From Serinicoccus chungangensis (lineage in GTDB: Bacteria; Actinomycetota; Actinomycetes; Actinomycetales; Dermatophilaceae): a stretch of DNA of 64,000 nt. This document shows, piece by piece, positions 29,580 through 38,288 of this stretch. The notes below the pieces were generated by a model that searched no databases, was not told the DNA's origin, and worked only from the letters and a program-made list of their open reading frames with translations. Numbering within the stretch: position 1 is the stretch's first letter; every line of letters starts with the position of its first letter. Where the stretch lies: the NCBI RefSeq assembly GCF_001483745.1, contig NZ_LQBL01000028.1, forward strand, positions 643,656-707,655. Direction: 5' to 3'. The position numbers were made by a program, and so were the translations under genes.

Positions 29580-30871
29580 GCGCGCGCCGGACCAGCCCGG
29601 TCCGAGCCGGGGACGGGGGCGGGACCGCCGACGCCGCCGGGACACGGGAGGGCGTGGAGGAGCTCGCCCGGGCGGCGACCCAGGCGGTCGTCGACGCCGC
29701 GCTGCACGACGGCGGGCGGGTCGGCTGGGTGACCTGGTCGCGCTCCGACGCCGTCAGCACCTCGTTGCAGGTCGCGGGGCCCGAGGTCTACGACGGCGAC
29801 GCCGGCGTCGCCTGGGCCCTGAGCCTGCTGGCGCCGCTGCTGCCCGACCCGGAGGAGGCGCTCGGCCTCGCCCGGGCGACCGTCGCCGCACCCACGCGGG
29901 CGCCCGGCACGCCGGGCCTCCTGGACGGCGCGGCCGGGGTCGCCCTCGTGCGGGCCGCCCTCACCGGGGAACCGGCCACCGCCCCCGCTCCCGGGTCTCT
30001 CACGGGCTCCAGCGACCACCTCGACGGGTTGTCCGGGCTGCTGCTCGCGACGGTGGGCCTGGGGGCGTCGTCCCGCGAGACGGACGCCGTCGGGCGGGCG
30101 CTGCTCGACTGCGGCCGGGCCGACGGGGAGGGGTGGTGCCATCCGGGACCGCCGGACGGGCAGGGTGAGGCGGCCCGGCCGCTCACCGGCCTGGCGCACG
30201 GCAGCAGCGGCGTCCTGCTCGCGCTCGCCCACTGGCTGGCGAGCGACCCGGCCCCCGCCCTGGCGAGCGCCGCGCGCGAGCGGTTCCTGCGGACCTGGCT
30301 CTGGGAGAGCGCCTGGGTCGACCGCGTGCTCGGCTGGCCGGACCTGCGGGACGACCCCCCGGCCTACCCCGTCCTGTGGTGCCACGGCGCCGCCGGGGTG
30401 ACCGCGGTCCGGCTGGAGCTGGGCCGGCTCGCGGAGGCGGGCGTCGACCTCGGGGTGCCCGCAACCGCGCTGCGCAGCCAGGCGGACGCGGGGCTGCTGC
30501 TGTGCCGCGAGCAGGTGGGGCTGAGCGCCGAGGCGGCGCGTCGGCAGCTGGCGGAGGCCGGGCCGGCGTCGGTCCGGCTCGACCCCCACGACGCCGGGCT
30601 GACGCTGTGCCACGGCCTGGGCGGTCCGGTGGACGTCCTGGCGTGGGCGGCCGCGCACGGCGACACCGAGCACCTGGAGGCGACCCGCGCGGCGGTGCTG
30701 CAGGTGGCCGGGCTGCTCGGCGAGGACCCGCACCTCTGGCCAACGGGCCAGCGGACCCGCGGTGGCTACGGGCTGTTCCAGGGCCTGTCGGGCACGGCGC
30801 TCGTCCTGGCCCGGCTGGCGCGTCCGGAGCTCGGGTTGCCCTCGCCGGGGCTGTTCGGCGTCCCGGTGTGA
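29576..30871 (+). CDS. LanC-like lanthionine cyclase
   Basis: The 431-residue protein has the alpha-toroid signatures of LanC: repeated GLxG segments (HLDGLSGLLL, LTGLAHGSSG, GYGLFQGLSG). The zinc-binding residues are Cys269 (VLWCHGAAG) and Cys345-His346 (LTLCHGLGG). These match the Cys, Cys-His ligand set of NisC, so it is predicted to catalyse addition of cysteine thiols to dehydroamino acids. The GTG start overlaps the lyase stop (GTGA). The gene ends 4 bases before the convergent ndk stop. Confidence 0.87.
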   Translation: MSARRTSPVRAGDGGGTADAAGTREGVEELARAATQAVVDAALHDGGRVGWVTWSRSDAVSTSLQVAGPEVYDGDAGVAWALSLLAPLLPDPEEALGLARATVAAPTRAPGTPGLLDGAAGVALVRAALTGEPATAPAPGSLTGSSDHLDGLSGLLLATVGLGASSRETDAVGRALLDCGRADGEGWCHPGPPDGQGEAARPLTGLAHGSSGVLLALAHWLASDPAPALASAARERFLRTWLWESAWVDRVLGWPDLRDDPPAYPVLWCHGAAGVTAVRLELGRLAEAGVDLGVPATALRSQADAGLLLCREQVGLSAEAARRQLAEAGPASVRLDPHDAGLTLCHGLGGPVDVLAWAAAHGDTEHLEATRAAVLQVAGLLGEDPHLWPTGQRTRGGYGLFQGLSGTALVLARLARPELGLPSPGLFGVPV

Positions 30872-30875
30872 GGGC

Positions 30876-31319
30876 TCAGCCCTGGGTCGGGAACCAGATG
30901 GCGATCTCCCGCTCGGCGGACTCGGGGCTGTCCGAGCCGTGGACGATGTTCTGCTGGACCTTCAGCCCCCAGTCGCGACCGTGGTCGCCGCGGATGGTGC
31001 CCGGCGCCGCGGCGGTCGGGTCGGTCGCCCCGGCGAGTGAACGGAAGCCGGGGATGCAGCCGTGGCCCTCGATGACGGCGGCGGTCACCGGGCCCGAGGA
31101 CATGAACTCCAGCAGCGGCTCGTAGAACGGCTTGCCCTCGTGCTCGGCGTAGTGCGCCTCGAGCTGCTCGCGCGCGGGGGTGAGCACCGCCAGCGCCGCC
31201 AGGGTGTAGCCCTTGGCCTCGATGCGGCGCAGCACCTCCCCGGACAGGCCGCGGCGGTAGCCGTCCGGCTTGACGAGGACGAGGGAACGTTCGGTCTGGG
31301 GGGTGCTGGTGTCGGTCAC
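30876..31319 (-). CDS. ndk: Nucleoside diphosphate kinase
   Basis: This enzyme transfers the gamma phosphate among NTPs. The 147-residue product has the opening RSLVLVKPDGYRRGLSGEVL, the PGTIRGDHG loop and the active-site segment QNIVHGSDSPESAEREI with phospho-accepting His127. GTG start. It normally follows folC and DUF4233 in actinobacteria; here uppP lies between DUF4233 and ndk. Confidence 0.97.
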   Translation of the reverse strand: MTDTSTPQTERSLVLVKPDGYRRGLSGEVLRRIEAKGYTLAALAVLTPAREQLEAHYAEHEGKPFYEPLLEFMSSGPVTAAVIEGHGCIPGFRSLAGATDPTAAAPGTIRGDHGRDWGLKVQQNIVHGSDSPESAEREIAIWFPTQG

Positions 31320-31355
31320 GGGGACCAGGGTATGCGGTGCCGCCCGCCCCGCGGG

Positions 31356-32186
31356 TCAGGGCTGCAGGACCCCGGCGCCCAGCAGCCCGAAGAGCACGAG
31401 CGCCAGGACGATGCGGTAGACCATGAACGGCGTGAAGCTGTGGGTGGTGATGTAGCGCATGAACCAGGCGATGACGGCATACCCGACGAGGAACGCCAGG
31501 ACGGTGGCCACCGCGATCGCACCCCAGCCGGTGCCGGAGCCGATGGCGTCGCCGGTGGCCACCTTGACCAGCTGCAGCCCGCCCGAGGCCAGGACCGCCG
31601 GGATGGCCAGGAGGAAGGAGTAGCGGGCCGCCGCCTCGCGGGTGAAGCCCATGAAGAGGCCACCGGCGATGGTGCCGCCGCTGCGCGAGACGCCGGGGAC
31701 GAGGGCGAGGGCCTGCCACAGCCCGAAGCCCAGGCCCTGGCGCCAGGTCAGCTCGGTGAGCTGCCGCTCCTGGCGACCCACGCGTTCGGCCGCCAGGATC
31801 ACCAGCGCGAAGACGAGGAGCATCGTGGCGGTGAGCCACAGGCTGCGCAGGTCGGTCTCGATCCAGTCCTGCAGCAGCAGGCCCAGGACGCCGATGGGGA
31901 CGGTGCCGAGGATGACCCACCAGCCGAGCACGGCGTCCGGGTCGTTCCTGGGGACGCGACCGACCAGCGAGGCGGACCAGGCACGCACGATCCGCACGAT
32001 GTCGCGCCAGAAGTAGAGCAGGACGGCGGCCTCGGTGCCGAGCTGGGTGATGGCGGTGAAGGCGGCGCCCGGGTCCTCCTGCCCGAGGAACCGGCCGACG
32101 ATCGAGACGTGCGCGCTGGAGGAGATCGGCAGGAACTCGGTGAGCCCCTGGACGATGCCCAGGACGACGGCGCTGAACAGGTCCAC
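31356..32186 (-). CDS. uppP: Undecaprenyl-diphosphatase UppP (BacA)
   Basis: This integral membrane phosphatase recycles the undecaprenyl carrier used for peptidoglycan and other surface polymers. The 276-residue product carries both family motifs, [13 protein letters not shown] near the N-terminus and [10 protein letters not shown] in the second half, and about eight membrane segments. GTG start at 32184-32186, two bases after the DUF4233 stop, so probably cotranslated. Confidence 0.96.
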   Translation of the reverse strand: MDLFSAVVLGIVQGLTEFLPISSSAHVSIVGRFLGQEDPGAAFTAITQLGTEAAVLLYFWRDIVRIVRAWSASLVGRVPRNDPDAVLGWWVILGTVPIGVLGLLLQDWIETDLRSLWLTATMLLVFALVILAAERVGRQERQLTELTWRQGLGFGLWQALALVPGVSRSGGTIAGGLFMGFTREAAARYSFLLAIPAVLASGGLQLVKVATGDAIGSGTGWGAIAVATVLAFLVGYAVIAWFMRYITTHSFTPFMVYRIVLALVLFGLLGAGVLQP

Positions 32187-32188
32187 GG

Positions 32189-32590
32189 TCAGCTCCCCCC
32201 CTGCTCCTGCTCGTGCTGGCGCTCCTGCTCCGCCCGCTGCGCGGTCAGCCGGTCCATGCGGATGCCCTGCGTGAGGCACAGCCACCACAGGAAGCCGAAC
32301 AACCCGGCGACGACGAACATGGCGGGGAGGACGACCCCGGCGGCCAGGGTGAGGAACTGGACGACCCAGCCCAGGAGGATCCCCCGTCGGCTGCGCAGGG
32401 CCCCTGCTGCCACGACGCACAGGCCGGCCAGCGCCAGCCCGCCCCAGAGGAAGGCGCCCGCCCGCGGGTCGTCGGTGGTCTGCCCCAGCCGCCAGGCGAC
32501 GAGGGCACCGAGGAAGACCGACAGGGCCTGGGCGATCAGCGTCGTGGCGCACAGACGTCGGGTGAGGGTGCCGGGAGTCACGCCCCTCAT
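32189..32590 (-). CDS. DUF4233 membrane protein
   Basis: The 133-residue protein has about four transmembrane helices, a short arginine-containing N-terminus ([15 protein letters not shown]), the [10 protein letters not shown] last helix and a charged Gln/Glu-rich tail. DUF4233 proteins usually sit between folC and ndk in actinobacteria; function unknown. Here folC lies 4.2 kb away with a plus-strand block in between. Confidence 0.8.
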   Translation of the reverse strand: MRGVTPGTLTRRLCATTLIAQALSVFLGALVAWRLGQTTDDPRAGAFLWGGLALAGLCVVAAGALRSRRGILLGWVVQFLTLAAGVVLPAMFVVAGLFGFLWWLCLTQGIRMDRLTAQRAEQERQHEQEQGGS

Positions 32591-32687
32591 CCTCCCAGAC
32601 CCCGCCTGTGAGGCCTCTCAGCAACCCGCCAGCACCACGGCATACCCTGGTCCGGACACCAGGCCCAGCCAGACCAGGAGCGCTTCG

Positions 32688-33320
32688 ATGCCCCGACCCG
32701 ACCGCACCCCAGCGGCGTCCGACCGCGCCGCCAAGGCGGCCAAGATCCAGAAGGCCGGCAAGGCCGCCGACCGGCGCCGAGGCGTCCTCATCTGGGGCTC
32801 GGCCGTCGCCGTCGTGGTCCTCATCGTCGGCGCCGTCGTCTTCGCCGTCGTCCGGGACTCCCCCGCCTTCGTCGACCTGGCCGGCGTGGAGGACTTCGAG
32901 AACACCCCGGCCAACCACGTCAACGAGCAGATCGACTACGACTCGCCCGTGCCCCCCGGCGGCCCGCACCACCCGGCCTGGTGGGACTGCGGCGTCTACG
33001 AGGAGGAGGTGCCGACCGAGCACGCGGTGCACTCCCTGGAGCACGGTGCGGTCTGGCTGACCTACCAGCCCGACCTGCCGGCGGACCAGGTCGAGGTGCT
33101 CGCGGCCCTGGGCGACGAGGAGTACATGCTCGTGAGCCCCGTCGCCGACCAGGAGTCGCCGGTCATGGCGACGTCGTGGAACCACCAGCTGGAGCTGGAC
33201 ACCGCGGACGAGAGGACCCTGCAGGCCTTCATCCGCGAGTACCGACAGGCGCCGGACACCCCGGAGCTCGGTGCCGCCTGCACGGGCGGGACGGTGACCG
33301 ACCTGGTGGCGCGTCAGTGA
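32688..33320 (+). CDS. DUF3105 membrane-anchored protein
   Basis: The 210-residue protein has one N-terminal transmembrane helix (about 33-55). An extracytoplasmic DUF3105 domain follows, with the recurrent segments [21 protein letters not shown] and [17 protein letters not shown]. The His- and Cys-containing motifs suggest metal or redox chemistry, but no activity is established. Its GTGA overlap with the next gene, a DUF305 protein, is a common actinobacterial pairing. Confidence 0.87.
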   Translation: MPRPDRTPAASDRAAKAAKIQKAGKAADRRRGVLIWGSAVAVVVLIVGAVVFAVVRDSPAFVDLAGVEDFENTPANHVNEQIDYDSPVPPGGPHHPAWWDCGVYEEEVPTEHAVHSLEHGAVWLTYQPDLPADQVEVLAALGDEEYMLVSPVADQESPVMATSWNHQLELDTADERTLQAFIREYRQAPDTPELGAACTGGTVTDLVARQ

Positions 33321-34120
33321 GCGACCCCGTCGTCGAGCCGGAGCCGGAGCCCACGCCGGCCGCCGCCGCGCGACCCCGTGACCGCTGGCGCACCTTCGGT
33401 GCCCCCGCTCTCGCGGTGGTGACCGTCCTCGCGCTGTGCCTCGGGGCCCTCGTGGGCTGGCTGGCCTTCGGTGAGCGGACCCCGCCGGACGACGGCGTCG
33501 ACGCCGGCTTCGCCCGGGACATGAGCGAGCACCACGCCCAGGCGGTCCAGATGTCGCAGCTGGTGATGCAGCGCACCGAGGACGAGGACGTGCGCCGGCT
33601 GGCGGTCGACATCAGCAACAACCAGGGCTACGAGCGCGGGATGATGGGGACCTGGCTGGACGACTGGGGGCTCCCGCGGGCGCGCGGCGAGGAGCGCATG
33701 GCCTGGATGTCCATGGAGGACATGGCGGGGCACGACCACACGGGCATGGCGGACATGGAGGACCTGCCGGAGGGGGTGCCGATGCCCGGTATGGCCTCGC
33801 CCACCGAGATCCAGGAGCTCACCGACGCCTCCGGGCAGGAGGCCGAGGTGCTCTTCCTCCAGCTCATGACGACCCACCACATCTCCGGCGTCGAGATGGC
33901 CGAGGCCGCCGTCGCGCAGGCCACGCAGCCCGAGGTGCTGCTCGCCGCGCAGAAGATGGTGGACGCGCAGGAGGGCGAGATCGTCCTCATGCGCGACATG
34001 CTCGCCGAGCGGGACGCCACGCCCCGGGAGGACGTCGACGCCTGGCTGGCTGCGCAGGAGGCGGCGGAGGCCGAGGACGCCCCCTCGCCGGTCCCGGGCT
34101 CCGGCGGCCACGACCACTGA
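33317..34120 (+). CDS. DUF305 membrane-anchored protein
   Basis: The 267-residue protein has one transmembrane helix (about 30-50) and two DUF305 helical-bundle halves marked by [20 protein letters not shown] and [19 protein letters not shown]. His/Met-rich spacers such as [17 protein letters not shown] suggest copper or other metal binding, as proposed for some family members. The C-terminus is GGHDH. It starts at GTG inside the DUF3105 stop. Confidence 0.87.
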   Translation: MSDPVVEPEPEPTPAAAARPRDRWRTFGAPALAVVTVLALCLGALVGWLAFGERTPPDDGVDAGFARDMSEHHAQAVQMSQLVMQRTEDEDVRRLAVDISNNQGYERGMMGTWLDDWGLPRARGEERMAWMSMEDMAGHDHTGMADMEDLPEGVPMPGMASPTEIQELTDASGQEAEVLFLQLMTTHHISGVEMAEAAVAQATQPEVLLAAQKMVDAQEGEIVLMRDMLAERDATPREDVDAWLAAQEAAEAEDAPSPVPGSGGHDH

Positions 34121-34229
34121 GGCCGCCCGTCCGTGCACGGTTGCGGTTGCGGTGCGCCGGGCCACGAAGGATGCTCGTGACCGGGGCCGCGGTCCGCGCG
34201 GCCCGACCCACGACTGAAGGGTGGATGCG

Positions 34230-34448
34230 ATGAGCACGCAGGACAACGACCCGTTCGAGGACGTCCCCGAGGCGGGCCCGGCGAGCACCGGCGACGCGGA
34301 CGGGCACGCCGGACCTGGTGGTGACGGCGGTGCCGACGGCGGCGCGGACGGTCACGCCGGACCTGGTGGCGACGGCGGCGCCGACGGCGGCGCGGACGGT
34401 CACGCCGGCCCGGGCGGTGACGGCGGAGCCGACGGTCCCGCCGAGTGA
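34230..34448 (+). CDS. Gly/Asp/His repeat peptide (72 aa), possible substrate of the coupled oxygenase
   Basis: After a 24-residue leader (STQDNDPFEDVPEAGPASTG), the peptide consists of three copies of a 16-residue unit, DGHAGPGGDGGADGGA, the last shortened. It has no membrane segment or Cys. AAGGGTGG precedes the ATG. The stop overlaps the GTG of a JmjC/cupin oxygenase gene, so the two are translationally coupled. The repeated His, Asp and Pro residues are plausible hydroxylation sites; this is inference. It could also be a disordered structural peptide. Confidence 0.6.
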   Translation: MSTQDNDPFEDVPEAGPASTGDADGHAGPGGDGGADGGADGHAGPGGDGGADGGADGHAGPGGDGGADGPAE

Positions 34449-35731
34449 CGGACGCACGACCGCACGTGGTGAGGGCCGGGCGACCGGCCCTCACCCGGCT
34501 CCTGGGACGCCTGGACGCCGACACCTTCGCCCGCGACCACTGGGGGCATACCCTCCACCTGGCCGCGGTCGAGGAGCGGGACGGCGACGAGTTCACCGAC
34601 CTGTTCTCCCTCGACGCGGTCGACGAGCTCGTCTCCGACCGCGCGCTGCGGACCCCCTTCCTGCGGGTGGCCAAGGACGGCTCGACGCTGCCTGAGGCCA
34701 CCTTCACCTCCTCGGGCGGTACGGGTGCCGGGATGCCCGACCAGGTCGACGACACCCGGCTGCTCCGGCACTTCGCCGACGGCTCCACCCTCGTGCTGCA
34801 GGGGCTGCACCGGACGTGGGGACCGATCCGGGCCTTCGCGGCCGACCTGGCTGACGACCTCGGCAGCCCGGTGCAGGTGAACGCCTACGTCACACCCCCG
34901 GCGAACCAGGGCTTCGACGACCACTACGACGTGCACGACGTCTTCGTCCTGCAGGTGTCCGGCACCAAGCGGTGGTCCCTGCGCGAGCCCGTCCTGCCGC
35001 AGCCGCTGCGCAGCCAGCCGTGGACCGACCGCCGCGATGAGGTGGCCGCCCGCGCGCAGGAGCCGGCCTTCCTCGAGACCACGCTGCGTCCCGGCGACTG
35101 CCTCTACCTGCCCCGCGGCTGGGTCCACTCCGCCCGGGCGATGGGTGAGGTGAGCGCCCACCTCACCATCGGGGTGCACGCCTGGACCCGGCACCACGTC
35201 GCGCGCGCGGCGCTGGACCTCGTGGGCGCCGGTCTCGGCGACGAGGCCGGCGTGCGGCAGAGCCTGCCGCTGGGGGTCGACCTCTCCTCCCCCGACGGCT
35301 GGGGCGAGGACGTCGAGCAGGTCCGGGCCGCCCTCCTGCGGCGGCTGCGCGACCTGCCTGCCGAGGAGCTGGCCGCCGCGCTGGAGACCGACCACCGGCG
35401 CAGCACCCGCCCGGCCCCGGTCCGCCCGGTGGCCCAGGCGGCCGCCGCCGAGCGGTTGCGTGCGGACGACGCCGTGGTGCTCCGCCGCCACCTCGAGCCC
35501 GCGCTGCGCGAGGAGGGCGACCGGGTGAGCCTGATCTCGCGGGTCGCCACCTCCACCCTCCCCGCGGCGTACCGGCCGGCTCTCGAGCGGCTGCTGGGCG
35601 GCGAGCCCGTCGTGGTGCGCGACCTCGGTGCGCTCGCCGGGCTGGACGACGACGCGGCGCTGAAGCTCGGGCGCGGGCTGCTGCGCCGGGGGGTCGCGTG
35701 CCTGCCGGAGCAGTCCCCCGGGCCCGGATGA
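34445..35731 (+). CDS. JmjC/cupin-type Fe(II)/2-oxoglutarate protein hydroxylase
   Basis: The 428-residue protein has a cupin/JmjC core like YcfD/RoxA ribosomal oxygenases: WGHTLH near the N-terminus, the facial triad HxD at His160-Asp162 (DDHYDVHDVFVLQ) and distal His228 in YLPRGWVHSA. A winged-helix-like C-terminal domain follows. YcfD hydroxylates an arginine of L16 and family relatives hydroxylate histidine or other side chains. Here the substrate might be ribosomal, or the repeat peptide coded immediately upstream. The GTG start lies in the peptide gene's stop. Confidence 0.87.
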   Translation: MTDARPHVVRAGRPALTRLLGRLDADTFARDHWGHTLHLAAVEERDGDEFTDLFSLDAVDELVSDRALRTPFLRVAKDGSTLPEATFTSSGGTGAGMPDQVDDTRLLRHFADGSTLVLQGLHRTWGPIRAFAADLADDLGSPVQVNAYVTPPANQGFDDHYDVHDVFVLQVSGTKRWSLREPVLPQPLRSQPWTDRRDEVAARAQEPAFLETTLRPGDCLYLPRGWVHSARAMGEVSAHLTIGVHAWTRHHVARAALDLVGAGLGDEAGVRQSLPLGVDLSSPDGWGEDVEQVRAALLRRLRDLPAEELAAALETDHRRSTRPAPVRPVAQAAAAERLRADDAVVLRRHLEPALREEGDRVSLISRVATSTLPAAYRPALERLLGGEPVVVRDLGALAGLDDDAALKLGRGLLRRGVACLPEQSPGPG

Positions 35732-36795
35732 CCGAGACCTTCCGCTGCTCCGACGCCGCGCGTGAGCGCGGTGACCCGGTCCTGGGCACCGCCCCGCCGC
35801 AGGCCCGGCTGCTGCTCGTCGAGGTGCCGGGCGGCTGGCCCAAGGACGCGCTGGCCGCCCTGCCGCCCGAGGCCCGCGACGACCTCGTGCGGGTCATGAC
35901 GGACCGCTCCGCCCGGTTCCTGCTCATCCGGCGGCCGGGCGGGCAGCACCGTGCGGAGGGTCCGTGGCAGTGGTATGCCGTGGATCCTGCGGCCGGCCCC
36001 GGCACCCGCGTGGTGGGTGGCGTGTGGTCCACCGGTGCCGATCTCCTCGCGGCGGCGACCTCGGCGCTCACCGGGGCTGCGGCGCAGGACCCGCCCCGAG
36101 ACGCCGACCCCCACCACGCGCCCGACCTCGGCGCCTCCCCGACCCCAGGCGTGGTCGACGAGCAGCTGCTGCTCGTCTGCACCCACGGGCGCAAGGACGT
36201 GTGCTGCGCGGTGCGCGGGCGGCCGGTCGCGGCTGCGCTGGGTGCGACCTGGCCGGACGAGGTGTGGGAGTGCTCGCACACCGGGGGCGACCGGTTCGCG
36301 GCCAACCTGCTCGTGCTGCCGGACGGCGCCTGCTACGGCGGGCTCGACGCCGACGGGGCCGCCGCGGTCGTGCGTGAGCACCGGGCGGGTGCGCCCGCGG
36401 TGGCTCACCTGCGCGGGCGCATCGGGCAGGACCGACGGGTCCAGAGCGCCGTGGTGGCCGCGCTGGGTCGCTGGTCGGTGCCGTGGGACGGCGTGCGCCC
36501 GGTCGGCGCCCCCGAGCCGCTGCCCCCGGACCACGGTGAGGGACGCTCGGAGGGCGGGACCGGGAAGACCCCGACCGGGGCGCACGACGTGGTGGCGCGG
36601 TGGCGCACCGACGTGGCGGTGGAGGGGCACGGCCTCTGGCGGGCGACAGGCGTCGAGCGTCTGGCCCCGCCCCAGCGGCTCACCTGCCGGGCCGCGCAGG
36701 CCGGGTCGGTCCGGGTGCCGGAGGTGGTCGGCTGGAGTGCTCTGCCCGAGGCGGTCGACGGGGGCGCCGTGCCCGGGGCCCGGGGCGTCCGCTAG
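35728..36795 (+). CDS. Sucrase/ferredoxin-like family protein
   Basis: The 355-residue protein belongs to the thioredoxin-like ferredoxin family (PF06999 type). It has the Cys-rich signature LLVCTHGRKDVCCAVRGRP (about 150-168) and VWECSHTGGDRFAANLLVLP (about 181-200), which probably bind a 2Fe-2S cluster. A C-terminal extension of about 100 residues is less conserved. It starts with ATGA overlap after the hydroxylase and could supply electrons to it, though that is speculation. Its stop overlaps the convergent folC stop by 4 bases. Confidence 0.8.
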   Translation: MTETFRCSDAARERGDPVLGTAPPQARLLLVEVPGGWPKDALAALPPEARDDLVRVMTDRSARFLLIRRPGGQHRAEGPWQWYAVDPAAGPGTRVVGGVWSTGADLLAAATSALTGAAAQDPPRDADPHHAPDLGASPTPGVVDEQLLLVCTHGRKDVCCAVRGRPVAAALGATWPDEVWECSHTGGDRFAANLLVLPDGACYGGLDADGAAAVVREHRAGAPAVAHLRGRIGQDRRVQSAVVAALGRWSVPWDGVRPVGAPEPLPPDHGEGRSEGGTGKTPTGAHDVVARWRTDVAVEGHGLWRATGVERLAPPQRLTCRAAQAGSVRVPEVVGWSALPEAVDGGAVPGARGVR

Positions 36796-38267
36796 CCGGT
36801 CGTCAGCCCCAGCAGCTCGCGGACCTCGGCGGCCGTCGTCACCGAGCCGGTGGCCAGCACGGCACCACCGACCCCGCCGTCGTCGGCCAGGCCCGCCGCC
36901 ACGTCCAGGGCGTCGGGGAGGGCGTCGACCACGGTGACGCGGTCCTCACCGAAGAACTCGGCCACCAGCTCGCCCAGGCGGTGCGGCCGGATGGCCCGCG
37001 GCGAGGTGGTGCGCGACACCACGACGTGGTCGAGCACCGGCTCCAGCGCCTGGATCATGGGCTCGGCGTCCTTGTCCTCCAGGACGGCGAGCAGCCCGAC
37101 GAGGCGGGTGAAGGTGAAGGACTCGCGCAGCGCCTCCACGAGGGCCTGCACGCCGGCCGGGTTGTGCGCGGCGTCGACGAGGACGGTCGGCGAGCGGCGG
37201 ACGATCTCGAGGCGCCCGGGTGAGGAGACGTCGGCCAGACCGGCCCGGAGGACCTCGTCGGACAGGGGCTGCTCCCCTCCCCCGACGAAGGCCTCGACCG
37301 CGGCGATCGCCAGGGCGGCGTTGTGCGCCTGGTGCCCGCCGAAGAGCGGCAGGAAGAGGCCGTCGTAGTCACCGGCCAGGCCGCGGACCGACACCTGCTG
37401 GCCACCGACGGCGATCTCCCGGGCCAGCACGCCGAAGTTCACGCCCTCGGCCCGCAGGTCGGCCCCGACCTCCTCGGTGCGCTCGGTGAGGACGTCCATG
37501 ACCTCCGGCTCCTGGACCCCCACGACGGCGATGGCCCCGGGCTTGATGATCCCGGCCTTCTCCGTCGCGATCTCCTCGAGCGTGTTCCCGAGCAGGCGGG
37601 TGTGGTCCAGCGCCACCGGGGTGAGCACGGCCACGTCGCCGTCGGCGACGGAGGTGGCGTCCCACACCCCGCCGAGCCCGACCTCCACCACGGCGACGTC
37701 GACGGGGGTGTCGGCGAAGGCGGCATACGCCACGCAGACGAGCACCTCGAAGTAGGTCATCCGCACGCGCCGGGCCGGGTCCTCGTCGGCGGCCGACTCG
37801 AGGTCGACCATCTCGACGAAGGGCAGCACGTCGTCGTAGGCGGCGAGGAAGGCCTCGACGGAGACCGGCTCCCCGTCGGTGCTGATCCGTTCGCGCATGT
37901 CGTGCAGGTGGGGGCTGGTGAACCGGCCCGTGCGCAGGCCCATCTCCCGCAGGAGCCGCTCGACCATCCGGGCGGTCGAGGTCTTGCCGTTGGTCCCGGT
38001 GAGGTGGACCATCCGGAAGGTCCGCTGCGGGTCGCCCATGAGCTCCATGACCCGCGCCACCCGGTGCAGGCTCGGCTCGGGCATGTGCTCCGGCGTGCGG
38101 GCCAGGATGTCCTCGGTCACCTGGGCGTAGCGCGCGAGGTCGGCCGGGTCGGTCGCCGGGGCGGCCGCCCCACGGGTGGAGGGTGCCTCGTCGCCGGGGA
38201 CGGCACCGCCGGCGTCGAGCGGCAGCTCGGTGCTGCCGTCCTCGCCCTCGAAGAAGTTGTCACTCAT
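36792..38267 (-). CDS. folC: Folylpolyglutamate synthase/dihydrofolate synthase
   Basis: FolC adds glutamates to folates and may form dihydrofolate. The 491-residue product has the P-loop LTGTNGKTSTAR, the ERISTDG loop, the ATEKAGIIKPG segment and VDAAHNPAG. The N-terminal 40 residues are acidic, low-complexity and not conserved; translation could begin further downstream. It follows ileS by 21 bases, the conserved actinobacterial order. Confidence 0.96.
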   Translation of the reverse strand: MSDNFFEGEDGSTELPLDAGGAVPGDEAPSTRGAAAPATDPADLARYAQVTEDILARTPEHMPEPSLHRVARVMELMGDPQRTFRMVHLTGTNGKTSTARMVERLLREMGLRTGRFTSPHLHDMRERISTDGEPVSVEAFLAAYDDVLPFVEMVDLESAADEDPARRVRMTYFEVLVCVAYAAFADTPVDVAVVEVGLGGVWDATSVADGDVAVLTPVALDHTRLLGNTLEEIATEKAGIIKPGAIAVVGVQEPEVMDVLTERTEEVGADLRAEGVNFGVLAREIAVGGQQVSVRGLAGDYDGLFLPLFGGHQAHNAALAIAAVEAFVGGGEQPLSDEVLRAGLADVSSPGRLEIVRRSPTVLVDAAHNPAGVQALVEALRESFTFTRLVGLLAVLEDKDAEPMIQALEPVLDHVVVSRTTSPRAIRPHRLGELVAEFFGEDRVTVVDALPDALDVAAGLADDGGVGGAVLATGSVTTAAEVRELLGLTTG

Positions 38268-38288
38268 CCGTGCTCATCTCCTCTGACC

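Noticed and set aside
30871-30890. GGGCT...AGCCC as a terminator between the cyclase and ndk
   Set aside because: The stem is only about 5 bp with a tiny loop and overlaps the ndk coding end, so it is too weak to report.
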